Shown: positions 20,377 to 31,452 of the stretch, in pieces
Numbering within the stretch: the first letter of the stretch is position 1
How the letters are laid out: each line of letters opens with the position of its first letter
NCBI GenBank assembly: GCA_027422505.1
Contig: JAPQWV010001400.1
Span: 26,827-90,826, forward strand
Reading direction: 5' to 3'
DNA from: Craterostigma plantagineum
Taxonomy: Eukaryota; Streptophyta; Magnoliopsida; Lamiales; Linderniaceae
DNA length: 64,000 bases
Program-made: the position numbers and the translations under genes
The notes under the pieces: model-generated
What the model saw: only the letters and a program-made list of their open reading frames with translations
The model's database searches: none
Told to the model about the DNA's origin: nothing

Positions 20377-21330
20377 CCCAAATTCGACCCAGAAAGGGGA
20401 GAACTTACCAGATATCAACCCTAATCTTTCAAAGGACGAAAAAGAGTACAAAGGAACGCAGAATCACGTCCCGGAGCGCAAGAGACGGATCAACGGCGAA
20501 ATAATGCTCAATTGATCAGAGAATGAAGATTCATCATGCCAGTACCGATAATTCGCCAGTATTCAAGATCATGAGTCTTCCTTCCCTGTTCTCTATTTCT
20601 TTCGCTGTTTTCTTGTCTTTTATGAGTAGCTAAATTCCCTGTGTGTTTGGGATTAGATGAACGCTAGGTTATTTTGTAATTAAGACATATGTTATCGTGA
20701 CTCGTGTTAATGACTATTTATCTATCTATGAAATTGTTTCTTCGCTTTAATATGTCTATGTATTAAAGTGATCATGTGGATAATCGTTTAGGGCAACAGC
20801 TAAACAACGATTAGGCCGTTCGTAGAAGATAGGATTCGAGTATAGGGCGAAAGCAAATACTCGATCCTCGCCATTAGTAATTACTGAACTTTAGATCCCT
20901 GCAAGCATTTAGAGCGACAACAAATTCGTTAGCGGGTAGGAAATTACTGTGATCTAGTCAGAATCACGTAGGAACGATAATTTACTGTCTTAGGCGATAT
21001 ACCTAGCGGGATTCGAATCCCGAGCACATCTTTATTATCTGAAAGCTCCTCTCAGTTTAGGCGTATTCTTTTAGTGTCTCGTTGATTTCGGAAGTAATCT
21101 GTTAGGATAATTCGTAACACCATCTGCGTATCTTATTTAGGCTAAATATCGAGTCGATAGGTTAATACTAGTACTTAGTTATTCCTCGTGTTCGATACTC
21201 GTTTACTCACTTTACTGCACTACAAACGATAGGTCCACTGCCTATCGCACGTCGGTGATAGTAATTAGGTATACGTTTTATTTTATCACTTGTCGCACTT
21301 GCACATTACACCACGTGTCGATCAAGTTTT

Positions 21331-21348
21331 TGGTGCCGTTGCCGGGGA
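21331..21348 (+). other. Primer-binding site of element B (tRNA-Asp)
   Basis: TGGTGCCGTTGCCGGGGA, one base different from TGGCGCCGTTGCCGGGGA, the complement of plant Asp tRNA. Use of this tRNA is usual in Athila/Tat elements. Element J has the perfect version at 40380. Confidence 0.9.
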
Positions 21349-21555
21349 ATAAATTGATATTAGGAACACCGTAGTTCAGTACTTTAGCCACTGTTATTTT
21401 GACGTTTTCTTTGTTTTTACTGTTTGCGTTATTTGTGTTATTTGCGTTAGTTGTTTTCCTGCGTCTTTATTGATTTCGTATTCTTATTCGACGTATTTGT
21501 TTACTTCTTCGCTAATTTTTGTTTCTCACTCATTGAAGGTACGATTCAGCAGTGA

Positions 21556-23040
21556 ATGACCCGAAGCCATCCATCGGGCCCCATAGTTGATGCAGACCCG
21601 GATTTCGAACGAAAGTTGCGAAGGAAGCTTAAGTACGATACCGAAGGAGCATCCACCAGCTCTCAAGATTCGTTAGTTTGTTATTCATAGGATAGTTCGC
21701 AGGAGTCAACCTTAAACTCTCGTGTAGAGGCATCCGTAGACAGCCCAAACACGGAAGTAACGATGGCGGACCACCGAGTGCTCGTCCACAACATTCCAGA
21801 GGAGGAGCCATCGCTTCAGGACCTCCTCAAGAATGCCGCGCTAGGCAGTACTGAGTCGGCGATTGTCATTCCGCCGATCGAGAACAACAACTTCGAGCTG
21901 AAGCACTCTTGGCTTCAGATGATATTCCAGACGGCCCAATTTGAGGGTAACCCTGACGACGACCCTTACTCCCACCTAAGGCGTTTCTGACGGTGACCGA
22001 CACCATTAAAATCAACGGTGACCCGGGCGATGCAATCAAGCTGATGCTGTTCCCATTCTCACTCAAGTTCAGGGCGAGAGACTGGTTGGATATGTTGCCG
22101 CCCAGATCAATCACTACCTGGGAGGAGATGCGAGCCGCCTTCATCAATCACTACTTCCCACTAACGAAGGTGCTAAGGTTGAAGACGGAGATTTCTCTCT
22201 TTCACCAAAAGGATTCCGAAAACTTGTATGAGGTGTGGGAGCGTTACAAGGCACTACTGAAGAGATGCCCACAGCACGGGATGTCGAAGGCAGCCCAGAT
22301 CAACCGATTTCACGAGGGGCTCAATGACCAGACGTTCCATATGTTAGACGGAGCCGCAGGAGGAGTGCTCGTGAAGCTTAATGCCACCGACGCTTGGAAT
22401 CTGATCGAGGACTATTCGAGGAACAGATTCATGAGGGGCAATACCAGAATGAAGACACCCGGCGTGTTCGGAGTTAGCGAGGAGACGGCCACTAAGATCG
22501 AGGCGCTCGAGCAACAAATCGCCTCGACGAACTCCCAATTGCAGACGGTGATTGGTGCATTACTTCCCAAGTTCGGGCAGACTCAGCCCGTGAATGCCGT
22601 GGCCACAACCACACCGACGTAGCACACGCCTTACGTGCCATTATGTGGGATTTGTGGTGCAGCCCACGAGACCTCAGATTGCCAACTTGGGCAGCCACTG
22701 GAGCACGTGGACTATATGAGAAATTACCAAGGCGGCCAGCGAAGTTTCCAGCCTCGGGCACATCCAAACATGGCGTACGGAAATTAGAACCATCAGAGCC
22801 AAGGACCGCCAGGATTTCAGCCCAGACCTTCCGGATTCCAAAACAGGCCACCACGACAGTACCAGAACGCGCCCGCGGGAGCATCCGACGACATGAGGGA
22901 GATGAAGGACATGATGAAGACACTCCTCACGAATTTCAGTAGCACCACCGCAGCCCACGAGAGCAGTATGACGAAGATGGAGGAGTACATGGAGGCGAAT
23001 GACTTGCATGCTCAGAACACGGATGCCTCGCTCAAAAAGC
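21556..23040 (+). pseudogene. Element B gag
   Basis: Start ATG at 21556 (MTRSHPSGPIVDADPDFERK). Capsid motifs are FELKHSWLQMIFQTAQFEG, PFSLKFRARDWLDMLPP, EEMRAAFINHYFP, LYEVWERYKALLKRCPQHG and FHEGLNDQTFHMLDGAAGG. The zinc knuckle is CGICGAAHETSDC (about 22643-22681). Breaks: TAG at 21688-21690, a lost base near 21987, TAG at 22620-22622 and TAG at 22785-22787, then two small losses near 23050. At least two of the TAGs sit where Gln is plausible. Confidence 0.87.
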
Positions 23041-24110
23041 TGGAGAACAGATAGCCAGATGGCGAAACAGTTGGCGGGGCGTACTCAGGGATCGCTCCTA
23101 AGCTACACCGAGCCGAATCCCAAGGAGTACTGCAAGGCGGTGACGCTGAGAAATGGGCGAAAACTACAAGAAGTGCCCGCCAAGAAGAAGGCCAAGGAGA
23201 ATGCCAACTTTGAGAGCCACGACGAGCCCGAAGTTGAGGAGATTAGGGGCGACGATGTCGAGAAGGCCGACGCTGAGAAGGAGAAGGTTGAGCCCGAGAA
23301 GGATAAGGTGACGGAGATCCAGCGGCCACCGGTGAAGCCATACCAGCCGAAGATCCCATACCCGGCTCGACTGAAGAAGGACAAGAACGAGGCACAATTT
23401 GGTAAATTTATGGGTATGTGTAAGGAGTTGCACATTAACTTACCTTTTGTTGAAGCTATTACACAGATGCCCAGTTTCGCCAAGTTCTTTAACGACCTGC
23501 TGACGAACAGAAGGAAGCTCGAACACGTCTCCACCGTTTGCCTACGAGGAAAGTGCTCGGCGATTCTCCAAAGCAAGATCCCAAAGAAGCTCAAGGACCT
23601 AGGGAGTTTCACTATTCCCTGTCTTATAGGAGATTTAGTGATTGAGCGTGCGTTAGCAGACCTAGGCGCTAGCATTAATCTTATGCCGTATTCTATGTTT
23701 AAGCGTTTAGGATTATGTGAGCCACGACCCACTAGGATGAGTCTCTAATTAGCAGATAGGTCGTTAAAGTATCCTCGAGGTGTTATCGAGGATGTTCTAG
23801 TTAAAGTTGATAAGTTTGTGATTCCCGCAGATTTCGTTATTTAGATATGGAGGAAGACGAAAATGTTCCCTTGATCTTAGGTAGACCGTTCTTAGCGACG
23901 GGGGAGACCATGATAGACGTTAGGAATGGGACATTGACCTTGACAGTAGACGGCGAGAAAAAGTTACTTTTAATATGGCCGACTTGATGAAAAGAGCGGC
24001 GAGCAAGATGATAAATGTTACTTTTTAGACGTATTCGACCACGACTTCCTTTTTCCGTGCAAGGTCTGTCATGGGTCGGCGAGCAGGACATGCATACGCT
24101 TATGGCGATC
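23041..24110 (+). pseudogene. Element B protease region
   Basis: Begins with the Athila linker (EPNPKEYCKAVTLRNGRKL) and a highly charged Glu/Lys segment, then PYPARLKKDKNEAQFGKF and IPKKLKDLGSFTIPCLIG. The protease active site is ALADLGASINLMP (Asp codon 23659-23661), the DLGAS form typical of this lineage. TAA at 23746-23748 interrupts it, and further frame changes follow; LILGRPFLATGETMIDVRNG is readable near 23875. Confidence 0.85.
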
Positions 24111-25376
24111 GATGAGTGTGGGAGGAAGTCGACGAGCCCATCATAGCGATCGATGAGAGCAGCGAAGAGGACAAGGAAAAGAGCTCGGTCGAAGAGCCAC
24201 CAGTCTTAGAGTTGAAGCCGTTACCCGACCACCTCGAGTACGCATTTTTGGGCATCAATGAAGGGCTGCCGGTCATCATCTCGTCGAACCTCGACGACGG
24301 ACAGAAGGGCCAGCTCTTTGACGTGTTGAAGGCGCACAAGAAGGCGTTGGCGTGGAAGATATCCGACATAAGGGGTATCAACCCGAGCTATTGCACGCAC
24401 AAGATCCTCGTGGATGACGATTTCAAGCCGGTCGCTCAACGCCAAAGGCGGCTCAACCCCAACATGAAGGACGTGGTAAAAGAAGGAGGTGATCAAATTG
24501 CCAGACGCGGGGATGATCTATCCCATTTCAGACAGCGCATGGGTCAGCCCGGTCCAAGTAGTGCCAAAGAAGGGAGGCATGACGGTCGTCACCAACGACA
24601 AGAACGAGCTGATTCCGATGAGGACGGTGACTGAATGGCGCGTCTGCATCGACTACAGGAAATTGAACGATGCGACGAGAAAAGACCACTTCCCTTTACA
24701 ATTTATTGATCAGATGTTAGAAAAGTTAGCCGGTCACTCATTTTACTGTTTCCTTGATTGTTTTTCAGGTTATCTACAGATCCCCATAGCACCCGAGGAC
24801 CAGGAGAAGACGACGTTCACTTGCCCTTTCGGGACTTTTGCGTACCGAAGGATGCCGTTCGGCCTTTGCAATGCCCCAGCCACTTTCCAGAGATGCATGA
24901 TGGCCATATTCGACGAACTGGTAGGTGAGGTAATGGATGTATTTATGGACGATTTTTCTATCTTCGGTTCCTCGTTTGATATATGTTTATCGAATCTGAA
25001 GCTCGTGCTCGCACGATGCGAGGAGACGAACTTAGCACTTAATTGGGAAAAGTACCACTTCATGGTTCGAGAGGGTATAGTTCTCGGTCACAAGATTTCC
25101 TCTAAAGGAATCGAAGTGGACCGGGCTAAGCTAGAAACTATAGAAAAATTGCCCGTCCCCTCGAATGTGAAGTCGATTAGAAGTTTCCTGGGACATGCGG
25201 GTTTTTATCGTAGGTTTATTAAAGATTTTACTAAGATCACAAGACCCATGTCTAGGTTGCTAGATAAAAATGCCCCATTTGATTTTAATGACGAGTGCTT
25301 GCATGCTTTCAATTTACTTAAGGAGCGTCTCATCGCAGCACCTATTATGGTCGCTATGCAGTTGGGGCCGTGCTAG
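24111..25376 (+). pseudogene. Element B reverse transcriptase
   Basis: Two overlapping frame pieces. The first (24116-24480) has LPDHLEYAFLGINEGLPVII and AWKISDIRGINPSYCTHKI. The second (24489-25376) carries WRVCIDYRKLNDATRKDHFP, CFLDCFSGYLQIPIAPEDQE, RRMPFGLCNAPATFQRCM, the catalytic VFMDDFSIFG (24939-24962), VLGHKISSKGIEVDRAKL and FLGHAGFYRRFIKDFTKI. The catalytic aspartates are intact. A small deletion near 25350 removes the start of RNase H and shifts the frame. Confidence 0.9.
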
Positions 25377-25870
25377 GGCAGCGTAAGGACAACCATTTCA
25401 GGCCGATCTACTACGCGAGTAAGACGCTAGACGCAGCCCAGCCCAATTACACGACCACCGAAAAGGAGCTGTTGGCCGTCGTGTTTGCTTTCGACAAGTT
25501 CAGGTCATATCTGATTCTTTCCAAAGTTATCATTTTTACTGACCATTCTGCTCTTAAGTATCTGTTAGCAAAGCCGGATGCCAAGCCTCGGCTGATCAGG
25601 TGGATCCTACTCTTGCAAGAGTTCGACATTGAGATCCGCGATAAGAAAGGTGTAGAGAACTTGGCGGCGGACCACCTCTCTCGACTAGAGGAGTCCGAGA
25701 TATATAATAAGGACGAAAGGGCAATACATGATCGATTCCCAGACGAGCACCTCTACGCGATACATGTGGTAAGTGACGACACCCCTTGGTTTGCAGATTA
25801 CGCTAACTATCTCGTTGCGAGGGTCCTACCAGAGGAGTACACCAGTCAGCAAAAGAAGAAATTCTTCTGA
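25357..25870 (+). pseudogene. Element B RNase H
   Basis: RNase H domain from YAVGAVLG through [38 protein letters not shown] to NLAADHLSRLEES. The first catalytic Asp segment is lost in the deletion at about 25350. It continues into the integrase linker with DTPWFADYANYLVARVLP. Confidence 0.88.
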
Positions 25871-27052
25871 TCTGAGGTACTACTTTTGGGAAGACCCGTA
25901 TCTTTTCAGGAGATGTACAGACCAGGTGATCCGACGATGCGTGGCTGCTCCAGAGACGACTTAGATCCTTAGGCACTGCCACAACGGACCGACCGGAGGG
26001 CACTACGCAGCCAACAGAACCGCCCAGAAGTTGTTGGAGAGTGGGTTCTACTGGCCCATGATCTTCAAGGACGCCCAAAGGTACGTTGACACTTGCGATC
26101 AGTGTCAGCGCGCAGGTAATATTTTTAAACGCGACGAAATGCCCCAGAATTTCATTTTGGTTTGCGAGATCTTTGATGTATGGGGTATAGATTTTATGGG
26201 TCCATTTCCTAGCTCGTACAATAATAAGTACATCCTAGTTGCCGTTGACTATGTGTCTAAGTGGGCCGAGGCGCAAGCCTTACCCACGAACGACGCTAGG
26301 GTAGTCGTTAGATTTTTGCGAGTACTATTTTCACGTTTTGGAGCACCTAGATGCATTATAAGTGATAGAGGCACTTACTTTTGTAACACCCAGTTTGCAC
26401 GCACTTTAGAACGTTACGGCGAGCCTATCCACCCCGTACCATCCCCAAGCTAGTGGTCAGGTCGAAGTAGTGAACCGCGAGTTGAAACGCATTCTAGAGA
26501 AAACCATAGAGGGGAACCGTAGGGAGTGGGCAAATTTGCACTTTGGGCATATAGGACTGCATATAAGACGCCCATAGGCACTACACCATAGAGATTAGTC
26601 TATGGAAAAGCATGTCATCTTCCCGTAGAGATAGAGCATAAGGCATATTGGGCCATCAAGTCCTTGAATCTTGATTTGGAAAACGCCGACGGAAAGAGGC
26701 AACTCCAAATCAACGAGTTAGACGAGTGGCGGTTATCGGCTTACGATAACGCCCGCATGTATAAGGAATGTTCAAAAGCCTATCACGATAAAAAATTAGG
26801 GAAAGACGAGAGTTTCAGGAAGGGGACCAAGTCCTTCTTTTTAACTCTCGACTTAGGCTTTTTCCTGGTAAGCTTAGATCACGCTGGTCAGGACCGTTCA
26901 CTGTTACCCGTGTTTTCCCTTACGGTACTGTTGAGATTTCAGGTATGGAGCAGGGTACTTTTAAGGTAAACGGCCATAGGTTGAAGCACTATCACGCAGG
27001 CGAGGAAGACGTGTCCGAGAAGGAAGTGCTGTACCTGGACTTCCAGACTTGA
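25868..27052 (+). pseudogene. Element B integrase
   Basis: Zinc-binding part shows [20 protein letters not shown] and [10 protein letters not shown]. The core has [20 protein letters not shown] (first Asp), [10 protein letters not shown] (second Asp) and in another frame [20 protein letters not shown] (Glu). [17 protein letters not shown] and [17 protein letters not shown] are the usual Athila tail. TAG stops and frame changes at about 25962, 26420, 26540, 26590 and 26840 break it. The final part [17 protein letters not shown] ends near 27052 (TGA). Confidence 0.88.
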
Positions 27053-27149
27053 GCGAATGAAAAGACGTCCGGCTAAAGACGGTAAGGAAAGCGCTTCTTG
27101 GGAGGCAACCGGGTATTTTCATTTATGTCTTAGGCATTACCTTAAAAAA
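27053..27149 (+). other. Conserved post-pol motif of Athila elements
   Basis: AAAGCGCTTCTTGGGAGGCA at about 27090-27110 lies just after the pol stop. Element J has AAAGCGCTCATTGGGAGGCA at 44698-44717 in the same position, although the surrounding DNA differs. Its role is not known to me; conservation between two distant copies suggests a cis-acting RNA function. Confidence 0.7.
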
Positions 27150-27440
27150 AATTGTATCACGGCCAACTGCTTAAGCAGTCACGGTCGTGACTACCTCCAG
27201 AGGCACTCTCTGCCTCTTGTCACGGCCAGACGCTTAAGCAGTCACGGCCGTGACTACCTCCAGAGGCACACAGTGCCTCTTGTCACGGCCAACAGCTTAA
27301 GCCGTCACGACCGTGACGCTTACGGGTTAAAAAATAATAATAATAAAAAAAAACCGACTCTGTCAGGGCCCATGACGTAGACGTCACTGCCGTGACAAGC
27401 GGCAGAGGCGTCCACTGCCTCGCGTCACGGCCGTGTCGCG
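27150..27440. repeat. Tandem palindrome-bearing repeat, internal part of B
   Basis: About three copies of a unit of some 60 bases that holds CTTAAGCAGTCACGGCCGTG, ACTACCTCCAGAGGCAC and TGCCTCTTGTCACGGCC. The GTCACGGCCGTGAC palindrome of the LTR appears here again with variants. CTCCAGAGGCAC and GTGCCTCTTG can also pair, so each unit can fold into a hairpin. Confidence 0.8.
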
Positions 27441-28396
27441 CTCGAATTTAGGGTAAAAACCCCTTTTTTTTTCTTCTTTTTCTCTCTCTCTACTTTCCTT
27501 CTCCTTCCCTGTCGCGATTTCATCTTCTCCTCTCGTCATCACCACCCAAAACCGCCCCCATATACTACCTAACGCCGCCGTCGTCCTCTCAAATCCGGCG
27601 AATCATCACCTAAACCTCGAAATCCGTCCCTAATTTCGTTAAAAAAATAAGGTATGAAAATTTTATTGCCCTATTTCGTTCTAATTTGCAATTCCCGTCG
27701 AAATTGGTAATCTTTGGAGATGAATATGCTCGTAATTGTCTATTGCATGATATAAGTTGCTTTGGGTATGCTTAATTCGTTGCCTTCCACTTTGAATTTT
27801 GGAAATTACGACGAACCCTAATTTCGTTTGATTTGGGGGTTTTCGAATTTTGTCTTCAATTGGTGCCCCTCTTGCTCTCTCATAATTAGATACATGCTAT
27901 GAATGCTTTGGGGTGTGCTTAATTACGTGAATTTGTGGTTGAATTGCGAGATTTTACGATGAACCCTAATTTTCTAATTTGGAAATTTTCGAAATTGGGT
28001 CTAACTTGGCATTCTAGTTGCTCTTCTGTGTTGATATACATCCTAAATACACCATGGCATGCTTAATTCGTGGGTTTCGTTCATTGATTTTGCCTTTGAA
28101 AACATGGAACCCTAAATCATAAATTGGGGATTTTTGGAATTATTTGGTGAATTCGTTGCTTTGATGATGTTAGTTAGCCTGGTTCATAATATGATACATT
28201 TGGGGACATTCGCTTGTTCAATTTTTCGATTTGGATTGAGTGGTTTAGGTTGCACGCCACATGGTCGACAAAATGCCACCTTGAGTTTTTCATCTATGCA
28301 GAATAATATGTGTCAATTGTCGCTATTTTGGTCGAGTCGAACCGCTGCATTTACTTATTACCTCCTTGAGCTCACATATGTTTTCGTACAGGTACC
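27441..28396 (+). other. Spacer before the downstream ORF of B
   Basis: Starts with a CT-rich tract (27460-27510) and continues as AT-rich DNA with repeated AACCCTAATTTCGTTTG-like words. No convincing ORF, although there is an open frame over its last part. The end reads TTTCGTACAG just before the ATG at 28397, which looks like a splice acceptor and fits the idea that the downstream ORF is expressed from a spliced RNA. Confidence 0.55.
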
Positions 28397-29641
28397 ATGG
28401 ATAAAAGTCGCTCCTCAGCCTCACGTGACCCCACCTCGCGTTCGCCCGTTCGTCAAAGGCGACGCGGCCCCCCCGCCAACAATGCTAGAAGCCATGGGTC
28501 AGTTCGCTGACGAAGCTCAGACTGCACGCTACAACGGCTGAAGGGGATGGAGTTCATCCTCATGGACCAGATCGACTACGATATGCTGGCGAAGCACCAC
28601 ATAGATCAGCAGGTCGCGCAGTACCTCTCGCTCAGTGGGTGGACCACTTTCGTCGGCATTGACGAACAGGCATACAAGGAACTCACCTTGGAGTTTCTTT
28701 CCACCTGCTCCTTCGAGGAATACGGCAGCCGCACACTCAAATTCCGGGCATTCAACGAAGAGCACATAGTGACGGCTGACAATCTGTGCCATGCAATTGG
28801 AGTCCCACAGCCCCGACACCGGTCCTTCGCGACTTACTTCGATCAACCGGGCGGACGACAGGGGTGCTGTGCTGACATCGCTCGACCCGGCGAGCCGGCT
28901 TACAGCGCGAAGACGTCAAAGGAATCTGCGCTGAGGAGCCCAGGACTGCGCTATATTCACCGCCTCCTGACGACCTCGCTTACACCGAGGGGTGACTCAC
29001 ACGGAGCAGTCACCTTCCGCGATCTGTTTTACCTGACCCAGCTGCAGCGAGGCGAACGGATCAATTTAGGGATGGCGGTGGCCCACGCCTTCAGTGCTCA
29101 GGCGGAAGCACGACCCCATGGCAAGATCACCGTAGGCCCACTCATCACCAAGGTGATCAAAGGATTACGCCTATGGACGGCGAATGCGCCCGAGATGGAG
29201 ATAGTAGGCGGGCGCCATCCCGTGAATGAGGAGATGCTTGTGAAAATGAAGATGCTCGTGAAGGTGCCCACCTGGACTCGCGCCAACAAGGCGTATATCT
29301 GGCATGAGATGTATCGCGGCCAGACCGACCACGGAGCTGTCCCCGACGACCAGCTCTACCTCGAGGGCCCCCACCCAGTGGAGACAGACACGACGACCGC
29401 AGGGCCCTCCTACTCATCCGGCTATCACCCCGGCGAATCATCCGGCGTCGCCCCGTACACGTCAACGGCGGACCTTGAAGCACTGCGCCAGGACATGATG
29501 CGCATGAACGCCGAATCACTGCAGAGGGACGACGAGATCCGGCGATACAACGAAGAGACTCGGCACCGACAGGAGGAGTACGAGCGCCAGAACGAAGAAG
29601 CCCACCGCCGGTACGATGCAGAATTAGAGCGCTATAACTAG
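28397..29641 (+). pseudogene. Athila-type downstream ORF (env position), one stop
   Basis: A 415-codon frame from ATG 28397 (MDKSRSSASRDPTSRSPVRQ) to TAG 29641, interrupted only by TGA at 28508-28510. The main part reads FILMDQIDYDMLAKHHIDQQ, SGWTTFVGIDEQAYKELTLE, TLKFRAFNEEHIVTADNLCH, AIGVPQPRHRSF, and later FRDLFYLTQLQRGERINLG. It resembles the ORF class annotated as ATHILA ORF-1-like proteins. The C-terminus (about codons 340-415) is rich in Arg, Glu and Tyr and predicted coiled-coil-like. No signal peptide or membrane segment is evident, so an envelope role is not supported despite the position. Function unknown. Confidence 0.75.
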
Positions 29642-31452
29642 GCCCTTCAAGCCATGGACACGGCGCTCAAGTATTCCCAGCATTCGATGGCTTACCTGCG
29701 CCCGAGGCCACCATCACCACAGCCACCGCCGCCACCTCCTTAGGGATTTCTCCTTTTATGTTTTATGACATTTCGTTTGGTTGAGTATTCGCGTGTATTT
29801 CTATTTTATTTCTACCTTTAACGCTTATAACTATGCTTATAGTTAACCTATGACTGCTCCCTTTATGTCTATTTATCTTTTTAGCTAGCGCCAGGAAACG
29901 CCTAACGGATTACTACGCATAACGGATTACAACACGACCGTCACGCGCTAAGTCACGACTACCTCCCGACCACGTCGTTTATTCGTCAGGGGAGTCACGT
30001 TTTTTTTAAAAACTCTTTTCCCTTCCTTTTATCCTTTTTTACGTTGAGGACAACGTCTGACTTAAGTGTGGGGAGGGGAATTTAGTTTGAGAACTTACGT
30101 GAAAATTTTTAAACTTTTTATGACGTGTCCGTGAGTCGTTAAGTTCGTTGGAAAGGCATGAATTACTGAATCAGGCATGATTATTTGCGCTTATCTCGAG
30201 TTAGTCTGCATTTGATGAAATTCTGTGAGAAATTAGGATATGCATGACTGACTGAATCCTGTCTGCCTGAATAGATATAGCACTGCTTTGAGAGATCCGT
30301 ACACATAACCCTGTTCATTGTGAGTTCGAGCCTGACGAGCTTATGCTCATATTTCTTGGTTGTGTGACGTGCCTAGTCTATATCTCTCTAGAACTTGCTG
30401 TCTAATGCGTGTTGAAACTGTTTTTGGTGTGTTAGTGTGAAAATGATGAGGGCAATAGGAATTAAGTCCAGGGCCAAATTTTCCTTACCATGACTAATGC
30501 CCTCTAGTAGCCATTTTGAGCCTGAGCCTATTCGTTGCTTACCCCGTATGTTATAAAAATGCCCCTGACCCAATAAGCCTCCAGAGATTATATGAACCCA
30601 GTTGATTAGAATAGAGCAGAAGTCGAACTGAAAGTTACTGTTTCAGCGTATGATTTGATGTTTTTCTCTGCTATTCGTGAAATGACTCGTCCCCTATTTG
30701 ACCGTTTTCTGAAATGACCCGATCCCTCATATTAGCCTGCCCATAAACTTTTTGCGAGATAGAGGTTTTGGTAATAAGTATCCCTAGGTACACGGCTGTG
30801 ACGATGTACTCTTTGCGACAAAAGTCAAACCTTGATGTTTAGGGAATAAGGGCGGTGCACGAAATTGGAGTGTAATTAAGGTGAAAGGCAGAAACTGAAA
30901 GGGAACTGAGTCGAGGGGGTCGGCAGAAAAGTCTAGGATTCAGAGCGAGAATATCGAGTCTTATGTTGGGGCATGTGATTATTATTTTTTGATCATGCTA
31001 TGTTCTTTGATACTATTCGCTTACATATGCTAGCTCTAAATTACGTGATCATTACATACTTGTCTTTTCGAGACTATTTGACCCATGTCCACCCGAAAAG
31101 ACCCTCAGATTTATGCTTGCCACTTTAAATAGTAAAAATGCGATTAGCTTGCAAGTTATGGTAGGGGTGGACTAGTGCACGAATTGAGCGACTCATCATA
31201 TGCTAGCCTATACACTTGAGTGAATTCAGTGAACCCTTGTGAGGTATAGGTCTCGATTTGCAGCGCTAAGGAAGTTTAGGTTGACAGGTGCAGGTCATTA
31301 GTGCAGCGTCCATGATTGCTTGCTTGATTTCGTTTCGTGCTTTCTATGCTTTGATGATAAATTGCGAACAATCGTGCCGTTATCCTGATTAGATGCCTTC
31401 TTTGAACTCTAATTTACTTGAGGACAAACAAATGCTTAAGTGTGGGGAGGTT
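29642..31452 (+). other. 3' untranslated region of B with two polypurine tracts
   Basis: Non-coding. At 30042-30082 TTGAGGACAACG leads to AAGTGTGGGGAGGGG, and at 31418-31452 TTGAGGACAAAC leads to AAGTGTGGGGAGG just before the 3' LTR. The second is the priming polypurine tract. The first is a near copy 1.4 kb upstream, just after the downstream ORF. No ORF is recognised between them. Confidence 0.8.

Larger units (their letters stand above)
19932..21324 (+). repeat. 5' LTR of element B
   Basis: TGATAAACG to CCACGTGTCGATCA. It contains palindromic GTCACGGCCGTGAC sites (20100-20360), a TATA box at 20368-20376 (TATAAAAAG) and a long AT-rich R-U5 part. It matches 31453-32854. Confidence 0.92.

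Noticed and set aside
23103..23732. A 209-codon minus-strand frame.
   Set aside because: Antisense to the gag-protease region of element B; Ser/Phe-rich composition mirrors its Lys/Glu-rich codons.
28397..29641. A retroviral envelope gene.
   Set aside because: The position fits, but no signal peptide, fusion peptide or membrane segment is visible, and the motifs resemble ATHILA ORF-1-like proteins.
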